Assembly: GCA_041389495.1 (NCBI GenBank)
Contig: JAWKRT010000002.1
Location: 1 to 64,000 of the forward strand
Length of the DNA stretch: 64,000 nucleotides
Direction: 5' to 3'
Source of the DNA: Myxococcota bacterium
GTDB lineage: Bacteria; Myxococcota_A; UBA9160; UBA4427
A program made the position numbers and the translations under genes. The notes below the pieces were generated by a model. It made no database searches and was not told the DNA's origin. It saw only the letters and a list, made by a program, of their open reading frames with translations. Position 1 is the first letter of the stretch, and each line of letters opens with the position of its first letter. Of the stretch, positions 50,749 to 58,369 are shown piece after piece.

Positions 50749-52916
50749 CCGGCTGCGGAACGCGACTCGGAAGAACCGCCGCCGCCGCGCGGCTCGTTCT
50801 GCTGTCGGCGCTGTTGCTCTGCGCGTTGCACGCGCGGACCGCGCTCGCCCAGCAGCCGGTCGACTTCGACCACGACCTCACGCGCTTCCCGCTCGTCGGC
50901 GCGCACGACCGCACGCCGTGCGAGAGCTGCCACGTGGGCGGTCGCTTCACGGGCACGCCGCGCAGCTGCGCCTACTGCCACGACGGAACCACCAAGTTCG
51001 CGGTCACCGCGAAGCCGCAGGACCACGTTCCGACGAGCGTCGAGTGCGACGAGTGCCACAACGCGCGCTCCTGGCTGCCGGCGCGCATGGAGCACGGCGA
51101 CGTCACCGCGCGCTGCGACACCTGCCACAACGGCGGCATCGCGGCGGGCCAGGGGCCGAACCATCCTCCGGCCTCGAACCAGTGCGGCGACTGCCACGGC
51201 ACCGTCAGCTGGCTCCCCGCCGTCTTCGACCACTCGGGCGTCGCGCCCGGCACGTGCATCACGTGCCACGACGGCATGACCGCACAGGGCAAGAACCCCG
51301 GCCACGTCCCGAGCCCGAACGAGTGCGACCTCTGCCACTCGACGCGCCGCTTCACGCCGGCCTCGACCTTCGACCACACGGGCGTCGCGCCCGGCACGTG
51401 CATCACCTGCCACGACGACTCGACCGCGCGCGGCAAGCCGGGCAACCACATTCCGACGACGACCAACGCGTGCGACGTCTGCCACACGACCGTGTCCTTC
51501 GTGCCGGCCGCGAAGTTCGATCACACGGGTGTCGCGCCGGGCACGTGCATCACGTGCCACGACAACATGACGCAGCCCGGCAAGCCGACGAACCACCTGC
51601 CGACGTCGAACACGTGCGACGACTGCCACACGACGGCGGCCTGGCTCCCCGTGCTGCACTTCGATCACTCGGGGGTCGCGCCGGGCACCTGCTACACGTG
51701 CCACAACGGCAGCGCGGCGACGGGCACGCCGACGGGCCACGTCGCGACGTCGACCAACGCCTGCGACGTCTGCCACACGACCGACGGATGGGTGCCGGCC
51801 TCGAACTTCGACCACTCGGGCCTCGCTCCCGGCAGCTGCTTCACGTGTCACGACGGGAACACGGCCGAGGGCCGGCCGCGCAACCACATCCCGACGACGA
51901 CGAACGCCTGCGACGTGTGTCACTCGACGGTGGCCTGGCGGCCCGCGTCGGGCTTCGACCACTCGGGAGTCGCGCCGGGCACGTGCATCACGTGCCACGA
52001 CAACATGACGCAGCCCGGCAAGCCCGGGACCCATCTCCCGACGTCGAACACGTGCGACGACTGCCACACCACGGCGTCGTGGGTGCCCGTGCTGCACTTC
52101 GACCACTCGGGGGTCGCGCCGGGCACGTGCTTCACGTGCCACAACGGCGGGCCGGCGAGCGGGAAGCCCGGCAACCACATCCCGACCACGACCAACCAGT
52201 GCGACCTGTGCCACACCACGGACGGCTGGTCGCCCGCGGCGCGCTTCGACCACACGGGTGTCGCGCCGGGCACGTGCTTCACGTGTCACAACGGCGGAAC
52301 GGCGCCCGGCAAGCACCCGAAGCACCTGCCGACGTCGAACACGTGCGACGACTGCCACACGACGGCGGCCTGGCTGCCCGTGCTGCACTTCGACCACTCG
52401 GGCGTCGCGCCGGGCACGTGCATCACGTGTCACGACGGCGGGACGGCGACGGGCAAGACGACGAACCATCCGCCCGCGCCCAACACGTGCGACGACTGCC
52501 ACACGACGAACGGCTGGCTCCCCGTGCTCGCGTTCGACCACTCGAACGTGGTGCCCGGCACGTGCGCGACCTGCCACGGCGTCTCGGCGCAGGGCAAGCC
52601 GTCCGGCCACTTCAACACCCAGCTCTCGTGCGACTCGTGCCACACGACGACGACGTTCGCGAACCCGCGCTACACGCACACGGGGCCCTACCCGGGAGAC
52701 CACCGCGCGAACCTCGCGTGCCGGGACTGCCACACGAGCAACTCGCAGACGATTCCGTGGCGCTTCCCGAGCTACCAGCCGGATTGCGCGGGCTGCCACG
52801 CGAACGACTTCAAGGCGGGGCCGCACAAGGGCGCGACCGTGTCGCAGCTGCGCGACTGCGCGGGCTCGTGCCACAAGGCGAGCGAGCACCGTGTGACGGA
52901 CCGGTCGTGGGACTGA
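50745..52916 (+). CDS. 28-haem cytochrome c with repeat array
   Basis: This 723-residue protein has a Sec signal (LVLLSALLLCALHARTALA). I count 27 CxxCH motifs and one terminal CAGSCH (CxxxCH). The start resembles the 21-haem partner (FDHDLTRFPLVGAH). Then about ten repeats of 46-49 residues follow, each with FDHSGVAPGTCxTCH, a GKPxNHIPTTTN stretch and CDxCHTT, so two haems per repeat. The repeats are also very similar at DNA level (about 51.2-52.6 kb), pointing to recent intragenic expansion. It is likely an extended haem wire at the cell surface. Confidence 0.93.
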   Translation: MTGCGTRLGRTAAAARLVLLSALLLCALHARTALAQQPVDFDHDLTRFPLVGAHDRTPCESCHVGGRFTGTPRSCAYCHDGTTKFAVTAKPQDHVPTSVECDECHNARSWLPARMEHGDVTARCDTCHNGGIAAGQGPNHPPASNQCGDCHGTVSWLPAVFDHSGVAPGTCITCHDGMTAQGKNPGHVPSPNECDLCHSTRRFTPASTFDHTGVAPGTCITCHDDSTARGKPGNHIPTTTNACDVCHTTVSFVPAAKFDHTGVAPGTCITCHDNMTQPGKPTNHLPTSNTCDDCHTTAAWLPVLHFDHSGVAPGTCYTCHNGSAATGTPTGHVATSTNACDVCHTTDGWVPASNFDHSGLAPGSCFTCHDGNTAEGRPRNHIPTTTNACDVCHSTVAWRPASGFDHSGVAPGTCITCHDNMTQPGKPGTHLPTSNTCDDCHTTASWVPVLHFDHSGVAPGTCFTCHNGGPASGKPGNHIPTTTNQCDLCHTTDGWSPAARFDHTGVAPGTCFTCHNGGTAPGKHPKHLPTSNTCDDCHTTAAWLPVLHFDHSGVAPGTCITCHDGGTATGKTTNHPPAPNTCDDCHTTNGWLPVLAFDHSNVVPGTCATCHGVSAQGKPSGHFNTQLSCDSCHTTTTFANPRYTHTGPYPGDHRANLACRDCHTSNSQTIPWRFPSYQPDCAGCHANDFKAGPHKGATVSQLRDCAGSCHKASEHRVTDRSWD
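51228..52580 (+). repeat. Intragenic haem-repeat array, about ten units
   Basis: Units of roughly 140-147 bp begin with the codons for FDH-S/T-G-V/L-APG. Several neighbouring units share long near-identical DNA runs, and the third and sixth units share the same DNMTQPGKP variant. This suggests higher-order duplication of three-unit blocks. The boundaries given are approximate. Confidence 0.8.
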
Positions 52917-52931
52917 GCGCGAAACGCGCTC
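52915..52931. terminator. Hairpin after cytochrome operon
   Basis: GAGCGCG and CGCGCTC form a perfect 7-bp stem around AAA, overlapping the stop codon of the 28-haem gene and lying between convergent genes. There is no T tract. Confidence 0.42.
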
Positions 52932-52953
52932 GGCGCGGCGGGGGAGCGCGGGC

Positions 52954-53298
52954 CTAGCGCGCGCCGCCGCCCGGCTTCATCTGCAGGCGCATGGCGGCGC
53001 CGCGCGCGTCCTCGGCGGCCGGAATGTCGCCCTTCTGCATGAGGATGCGCGAGAGGTTCGTGTGCGAGAGGGGCTCGTCGGGCTCGAGCTCGACGAGCCG
53101 CTGCGCGGCCTCGATCGCGGCGTCGAAGTCGCCCGCCTGCGCGAGCGCCATCGACAGCCCGTTCCACGCGATCGCGAGCGTCGCGTCCGCCTCGAGAGCG
53201 CGCCGGTAGAGCGCGATCGCCGGCTCGAGCTCGCCCTTCGCGAAGTGCTGGAAGCCCTGCTTGTAGAGAGCGCGTGCGTCGTTCGTCGTCTCGGACAT
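52954..53298 (-). CDS. Small TPR protein
   Basis: This 114-residue protein is made almost entirely of three TPR-type helix pairs (ALYKQGFQHFAKGELEPAIA, AIAWNGLSMALAQAGDFDAA, PLSHTNLSRILMQKGDIPAA). It has no signal peptide and is probably a cytoplasmic adaptor. It is convergent with the 28-haem cytochrome gene and divergent from the SET-domain gene. The segment QKGDIPAAEDARG is a conserved-looking end. Confidence 0.82.
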   Translation of the reverse strand: MSETTNDARALYKQGFQHFAKGELEPAIALYRRALEADATLAIAWNGLSMALAQAGDFDAAIEAAQRLVELEPDEPLSHTNLSRILMQKGDIPAAEDARGAAMRLQMKPGGGAR

Positions 53299-53408
53299 GG
53301 GGGGCAGTATAGAAAGGTGCAGCCGGCGCGCTGCCCGCGCGGTGCGCGCGTGTAGAATCCGCGCGTGCCGGCCACCGATCGCGTTCGCTCCCCCGTTCGA
53401 GCTCGCGC

Positions 53409-53753
53409 GTGAGCGAGCGCCCGCGGAACGCCGGCGCCTGGCGGCGCATCCGCGTCGGCCCGAGCCCGCGCCACGGGACGGGCGTCTTCGCGCGCGCGCG
53501 CATCCGCACGGGCGCGCGCATCGGCGCCTTCGAGGGGCGGCCGACGCGTCGCGACGGCCCCCACGTGCTCTGGCTCGTCGACGACGACGGCAGCGCGGAG
53601 GGGCTGCTCGTCGAGAACGAGCTCCGCTACCTCAACCACTCGCGGCGCCCGAACGCGGAGATCGACGGGACGGACCTCTACGCCCTCCGCAACATCCAGC
53701 CGGGTGCGGAGATCCTGATCCACTACGGCGCCGACTGGAACGACGTCGACTAG
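53409..53753 (+). CDS. SET-domain protein
   Basis: This 114-residue protein is a minimal SET domain, the fold of protein-lysine methyltransferases. GTGVFARARIRTGARIGAFE opens the domain, RYLNHSRRPNAEI carries the NHS pseudoknot motif that binds S-adenosylmethionine, and ALRNIQPGAEILIHYG matches the closing GEEL.xYG strand. Pre- and post-SET cysteines are absent. It starts at GTG. Targets are unknown; bacterial SET proteins of this size are uncommon but known. Confidence 0.83.
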   Translation: MSERPRNAGAWRRIRVGPSPRHGTGVFARARIRTGARIGAFEGRPTRRDGPHVLWLVDDDGSAEGLLVENELRYLNHSRRPNAEIDGTDLYALRNIQPGAEILIHYGADWNDVD

Positions 53754-53791
53754 CGACCGCGCGCACCCGCGCGGGAACGGAGGGAGCGCGG

Positions 53792-54634
53792 ATGCGGAGG
53801 CTCGCGGGTCGGGTGGCCGTCGTGACGGGAGCGGCGAGCGGGATCGGCCGCGCGCTCGCGCTCGCTCTCGCCGAGCGCGGCTGCGCGCTCGCGCTCGTCG
53901 ACGTCGATGCGGCGGGGCTCGCCGCGCTCGAGCGCGAGCTCGCGGCGGCGAGCGCGGGAGCGGGCCGCGAGGTGCGCGTGTCGACGCACGTGGCGGACGT
54001 GGCGGATCGCGCGCGCATGGCCGCGCTGCCCGGCGAGGTCGTCGCGGCACACGGCGCCGTGCACGTGCTCGTCAACAACGCCGGCGTCGCCACGCTCGAC
54101 CTGCTCGAGGAGCACCCGCTCGAGGACTTCGACTGGCTGTTCGGCATCAACTTCTTCGGCGTGCTGCACGGCTGCGCGTTCTTCCTGCCGCATCTGCGCG
54201 CGCAGGACGAGGCGCACATCGTCAACGTGTCGAGCATGTTCGGGTTCGTCGGACTGCCGCGGAACGCGGCCTACTGCGCGAGCAAGGCGGCGGTGCGATC
54301 GCTCTCCGAGTCGCTCCAGGCGGAGCTCGCCGGCTCGAACGTGTGCGTGACGAGCGTGCACCCGGGCGGTGTGAAGACGAGCATCATCCGCTCCGCGCGC
54401 GGGCGCGACGAGGGCGTGCGCGCCGAGGTGCAGGGCTTCTTCGATCGCCGCGCGCGCGCGCCCGAGGTCGCCGCGCAGCGCATCGTGCGCGCGATCGAGC
54501 GCGGAAGCTGGCGCATCCGGATCGGCGCGGAATCGGTGCTCGCGGACTGGGCGAAGCGGATCGCGCCGGTCGCCGCCCAGCGCGCCATCGCCGCGCGCTT
54601 CCGGCGCGCGGGCGGCGCGGGGCCGGCCGCCTAG
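53792..54634 (+). CDS. SDR-family NAD(P)-dependent oxidoreductase
   Basis: This 280-residue short-chain dehydrogenase has TGAASGIG at 12-19, VLVNNAGVATLDL in the middle, NVSSMFG and the catalytic Tyr161 and Lys165 (YCASK). The C-terminal extension with RAPEVAAQRIVRAIERGSWR resembles acetoin- or long-chain-acting SDRs. GGAGGGAGC lies just before the ATG. Its 3' end overlaps the convergent CrtI-like gene by 4 bp. Substrate unknown. Confidence 0.92.
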   Translation: MRRLAGRVAVVTGAASGIGRALALALAERGCALALVDVDAAGLAALERELAAASAGAGREVRVSTHVADVADRARMAALPGEVVAAHGAVHVLVNNAGVATLDLLEEHPLEDFDWLFGINFFGVLHGCAFFLPHLRAQDEAHIVNVSSMFGFVGLPRNAAYCASKAAVRSLSESLQAELAGSNVCVTSVHPGGVKTSIIRSARGRDEGVRAEVQGFFDRRARAPEVAAQRIVRAIERGSWRIRIGAESVLADWAKRIAPVAAQRAIAARFRRAGGAGPAA

Positions 54635-56124
54635 CGAACGTCGTCGCCGAGCACCGTGCGCGCGGCCGCGACGCCCGACGCGACGGCTCCCTGCACGCCC
54701 GGGCCCGGCTGCGTCCAGTGTCCGGCGAGGTGCAGGCCGGCGACCGCGCCGCGGGCCGCGAGCCGCCCGTGGCCGACCTGCTCGGGGCGCGCCGCCCAGC
54801 CGTACATCGCGCCGTCGGTGTTCCGCGTGTAGCGCTCGAACGTGCGCGGCGTCGCCGACTCGACGAAGCGGAGCGACGCGCGCAGCCCCGGGAACGCGCG
54901 CTCGGCCTGTCGCAGCAGCTCGTCCTCGTAGCGCTCCTTCGCCGCACGCCACGAGCGCTCGAGCGACATCGGGAGCAGCACCGTGATGGCGAACAGGTGC
55001 TCGCCCTCGGGCGCGAGCACGCCGTCCGCGAGCGTGGGCACCGTGAACCCGATGCGGCTCGGCCGTCCGCGCAGTGCGTTCGCGTGATCCTCGTCGTGGC
55101 TCCACGTGCGGTAGAGGAACATCTCGTGCGCGGCGCCCGCGGCCGCGAGGTCGAGCGTCGTCGCGCCGTATACCACGAACGCGGAGAGACTCGGCTCGAA
55201 CGCGGCGAGCTCCTTGCCCGCGCCCTCGGGCAGGTGTTCGAGGCCCACCATCTCCTCGAAGGTCTGCCGCGCATCGGCATTCGAGACGACGACGGGCGCG
55301 TCGATGCGCTGTCCGTTCTCGAGCACGACGCCGGCGACGCGCCCGCCGTCGACGCACACGCGCCGCACGCTGCTCTTGAGCAGGACCTCTCCGCCGTCGC
55401 GCACGATCGCGAACGCGAGCGCGTCGGCGAGGCGCTGGAAGCTTCCGCGGCAGTACCACGCGCCCTGCTCGAGGTAGGCGGCGAGCATCATCGCGAAGTA
55501 GTGGAACGAGAGGCGCGACGGCGGCAGCCCGAGATAGGGCCAGAGCGCGCCGAGCGCGGCCTTCGCGTGCGCGTCGCCGACGTGCGCGTCGAGCACGCGC
55601 GCGAGCGTCGAGCGGTGGTAGCGGCGCAGCGTGGGGAGCGAGCGCGCGTGGGTGAGCACGGCGTCGAGACGTCCGAGCTCCTCGACGCGCTCGGTCTCCT
55701 CGCGGATCGCCAGGCAGTCGCGCAGGAAGCCCGCGATGCCCGCGCGCTCGCCCGGAAAGGCGCGCGCGTGCGCGTCGAGGAACGGCTCGACGCCGAGCGG
55801 CGCATCGATGCGCAGGCCCGGGAAGACGGCGGCGTAGAAGGGATCGACGCGCACGAGGTCGACCCGGTCGGCGACGCCGAGCTCGCCGAGCAGCGCGGCG
55901 ACCGGGCCGGTCCCGCCGCCGCTCATCAGGTGCACGGCGGAGTCGAACTGGTAGCGCTTGCGCTTGAAGGCGTGCGCATAGCCACCGGGGCGGTCGTGGC
56001 GCTCGACGACGAGCACCTTGCGTCCCGCCTTCGCGAGCCGGGCCGCGGCGGCGAGCCCGCCGAGGCCGGCGCCGATCACGACGACGTCGTAGCGGTCGTC
56101 GCGGGATTCGCGGTGGAAGCGCAT
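54631..56124 (-). CDS. CrtI-like FAD-dependent desaturase/isomerase
   Basis: This 497-residue flavoprotein belongs to the phytoene desaturase / carotenoid isomerase / retinol saturase family. The N-terminal motif VVVIGAGLGGLAAAARLAKA (14-33), HDRPGGYAHAFKRKRYQFD, the internal RGSFQRLADALAFAIVRDGG segment and the C-terminal LHLAGHWTQPGPGVQGAVAS FAD motif all fit. No other carotenoid gene is in the window. Because it adjoins the aryl-polyene-like cluster it may act on that polyene, but this is inference. Confidence 0.87.
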   Translation of the reverse strand: MRFHRESRDDRYDVVVIGAGLGGLAAAARLAKAGRKVLVVERHDRPGGYAHAFKRKRYQFDSAVHLMSGGGTGPVAALLGELGVADRVDLVRVDPFYAAVFPGLRIDAPLGVEPFLDAHARAFPGERAGIAGFLRDCLAIREETERVEELGRLDAVLTHARSLPTLRRYHRSTLARVLDAHVGDAHAKAALGALWPYLGLPPSRLSFHYFAMMLAAYLEQGAWYCRGSFQRLADALAFAIVRDGGEVLLKSSVRRVCVDGGRVAGVVLENGQRIDAPVVVSNADARQTFEEMVGLEHLPEGAGKELAAFEPSLSAFVVYGATTLDLAAAGAAHEMFLYRTWSHDEDHANALRGRPSRIGFTVPTLADGVLAPEGEHLFAITVLLPMSLERSWRAAKERYEDELLRQAERAFPGLRASLRFVESATPRTFERYTRNTDGAMYGWAARPEQVGHGRLAARGAVAGLHLAGHWTQPGPGVQGAVASGVAAARTVLGDDVR

Positions 56125-56258
56125 GGTCGGGAGAGCCTCCCCTCGACGCGGCCCGCGACGCAGGGCCCGTGGCGAAGACCGGCAGTGACCGTCGATCGAT
56201 CATAGCGGGACGGCGTCCGCGCCCGTTAGCTTCTTCGCCGCTCCGGAGGCCCGCTGCG

Positions 56259-57002
56259 TTGCGCCCGCGCTCGACGATCGCCGAACTCGTGGATTCCTCG
56301 CTCGGCCCGGCGCGGCTCCGCCGCGCCGGGGCGCTGCTGCGCGGGGTGCTCGTGGCCGCGGCGCTCCTCCACCCGATCGCGATCGGCCTGCTGATCGGCT
56401 GGCGGGGGAGCCGCTTCGCCGCGGCGGGGGTCGCCGCCGTGGCGGCCGGGCTCGGCATCGCGCGCTGGCTCCTGCTCGCGCGCTCGCGGAGCGCGCGCGT
56501 GTTCACCGCGCTCGAGCACGGCGGCGCCATCTGGATCGCCGGGCTCGCCTTCCTCGCGCGGAGCCCGCGGCTGCTGCAGTCGCTCGCCTCGCTCGCGTGC
56601 TTCTACGTCTCGATGCGCATCGCGGCCTCCCTCTTCGAGGAACGCACGTTCGTCGAGCGCTGGTCGCGCCGCATCGATCTCGACTTCCCCGACTTCAAGG
56701 CGCCCTACTGTCGGGCGATCACGTTCCTGTGGTGCGTGTTCTTCGCGGCGCAGTCGTTCGGGCTGCTCTGGGCGGTCCAGCGCGCGAGCCTCACGGGCTG
56801 GATGCTCGCGGCCGGAGCGCTCTTCCACGCGAGCGGCGTCGCGCTGCTCGCGGCCGAGTTCGCGCTGCGGCAGTGGTGGTTCCGCGACTACGGACGCGGC
56901 CCGGTGAGTCGCGCCTTCGCGAGGCTCTTCCCGGCGACGGACACCGCGCGCGGGCGGCGCTCGCTCGCGTGGCGCGCCGGCCATCGCTACCGCCAGACCT
57001 GA
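56259..57002 (+). CDS. COG4648-type membrane protein, first copy
   Basis: This 247-residue polytopic membrane protein has about six helices. PYCRAITFLWCVFFAAQSF and the C-terminal FRDYGRGP, AFARLFP and RGRRSLAW motifs match the second copy at 62696. I chose TTG 56259, preceded by CGGAGG, because it gives the same length as that paralogue (249). A GTG at 56169 would add 30 residues that look non-coding. Members of this family sit in aryl-polyene and xanthomonadin clusters with an undefined role. Confidence 0.75.
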   Translation: MRPRSTIAELVDSSLGPARLRRAGALLRGVLVAAALLHPIAIGLLIGWRGSRFAAAGVAAVAAGLGIARWLLLARSRSARVFTALEHGGAIWIAGLAFLARSPRLLQSLASLACFYVSMRIAASLFEERTFVERWSRRIDLDFPDFKAPYCRAITFLWCVFFAAQSFGLLWAVQRASLTGWMLAAGALFHASGVALLAAEFALRQWWFRDYGRGPVSRAFARLFPATDTARGRRSLAWRAGHRYRQT

Positions 57003-57115
57003 TCCCCGATCCCGTCGTGCGAGGTCGTGCGAGGTCGTGCGAGGTCGCGCGGTGCGCCGCGGCGGGGCCGCGCGTCGCGTTGCCCGCCTCCGGGTCGCGA
57101 CGTAGGATCGGCGCC

Positions 57116-58360
57116 ATGCCCACGCTCGATCGCGACGCGACGGTGGCCGTGCTCGGCGCCGGCCCGGCCGGCTGCGCCCTCGCCACCTGGCTCGCGCGCG
57201 CGGGTCGCCGCGTCGTGCTCTTCGACGCCGGTCGCCGCCCGCCGCTCGTGATCGGCGAGTCGCTCGTCCCCGCCATCGTGCCGTTCCTGCGCGACCTCGG
57301 CGTCGAGGACGAGGTGCGCGGCTACAGCACGTTCAAGCCCGGCGCGACCTTCGTCCTGCGCGACGGCCAGATGAGCTTCCGCTTCGACGAAGTGCGCAAG
57401 GCGACGACGACGTACAGCTACAACGTCCCGCGCGATCGCCTCGACCGCTCGCTGCTCGAGGCGGCGCGGCGCGCCGGCGCGCACGTCGTCGAGCACACGG
57501 CCCGCTTCGCGCGCGACGGCGCGCGCATCGCGCTCGCGGAGGAGACGATCGACGCCGCGCGCCCGTTCCTCTCCGGCCCGCCCGACCTCGTCGTCGATGC
57601 GACGGGCCGCGCGCGCGCGTTCGCGCGCGCGTTCGACCTCCCCACGATCGAGGGCGGGCGCAAGGACACCGCGCTGTTCGCGCACTGCGAGGGCGTGCCG
57701 CTCGTCGTCGAGGGCAACGTGCACACCGACCAGCTCGAGCGCGGCTGGAGCTGGCGCATCCCGCTCCCCGGCCGCGTGTCCGTCGGGCTCGTGCTCGACG
57801 GCGAGTTCATCCGCGGCTTCGGCGACACGATCGAGGAGCAGTACGACCGCTACCTCGCGTGGGACCCGGCGATCAAGGCGTGGGGCGGCGAGCCGAAGCG
57901 CATCTCGCCGGTCCTCAAGTACACGAACTACCAGCTCACCGCGACGCAGGCGTTCGGCGAGAACTGGGCGATCGTCGGCGACGCATTCGGGTTCGTCGAT
58001 CCGGTGTTCTCGAGCGGCCTGCTGATCGCGCTCGATTCGGCCCACGCCCTCGCGCGCGCGATCGCCGCGGGCACCGACGCCGCGTTCGAGCGCTACCAGG
58101 CGCACACGCTGCGCCACCTGCGCAACTGGCAGCAGGTCGTCGGCCACTTCTACGACGGGCGGCTCTTCACGCTGTTCCGCGTCGGCGATCGCATGCGGCA
58201 GATGTGGCTCGGCCGGCTGATGGACTTCCACTTCGCGAAGCACCTCCCGCGCGTCTTCACGGGCGAGGCGACCACGAAGCGCTACAGCGTCGGGCTGCTC
58301 GAGTTCATGTGTCGCTACGGACTCATGGACGACGACCCGGCCGACCTCGCCGTTCGCTAG
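57116..58360 (+). CDS. Flavin-dependent halogenase-like oxidoreductase
   Basis: This 414-residue flavoprotein has the FAD motif VLGAGPAGCALATWLARAGR (12-31), GESLVPAIVPFLRDLG (47-62), FKPGATF with Lys74 at the position of the halogenase catalytic Lys, and WSWRIP at 211-216, which fits the WxWxIP halogenase signature. GDAFGFVDPVFSSGLLIALD later closes the FAD site. Both signatures support a tryptophan-halogenase-like fold. Such proteins also occur in aryl-polyene clusters, where the reaction may be hydroxylation or oxidation rather than halogenation. Confidence 0.83.
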   Translation: MPTLDRDATVAVLGAGPAGCALATWLARAGRRVVLFDAGRRPPLVIGESLVPAIVPFLRDLGVEDEVRGYSTFKPGATFVLRDGQMSFRFDEVRKATTTYSYNVPRDRLDRSLLEAARRAGAHVVEHTARFARDGARIALAEETIDAARPFLSGPPDLVVDATGRARAFARAFDLPTIEGGRKDTALFAHCEGVPLVVEGNVHTDQLERGWSWRIPLPGRVSVGLVLDGEFIRGFGDTIEEQYDRYLAWDPAIKAWGGEPKRISPVLKYTNYQLTATQAFGENWAIVGDAFGFVDPVFSSGLLIALDSAHALARAIAAGTDAAFERYQAHTLRHLRNWQQVVGHFYDGRLFTLFRVGDRMRQMWLGRLMDFHFAKHLPRVFTGEATTKRYSVGLLEFMCRYGLMDDDPADLAVR

Positions 58361-58369
58361 TCGCGCCGC

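Noticed and set aside
51200..52600. Regular repeats resembling a CRISPR array
   Set aside because: The repeats are in frame, encode haem-binding units, and there are no unique spacers or cas genes.
56169..56258. N-terminal extension of the first COG4648-type gene
   Set aside because: TTG 56259 has a better ribosome site and gives the same length as the paralogue at 62696.
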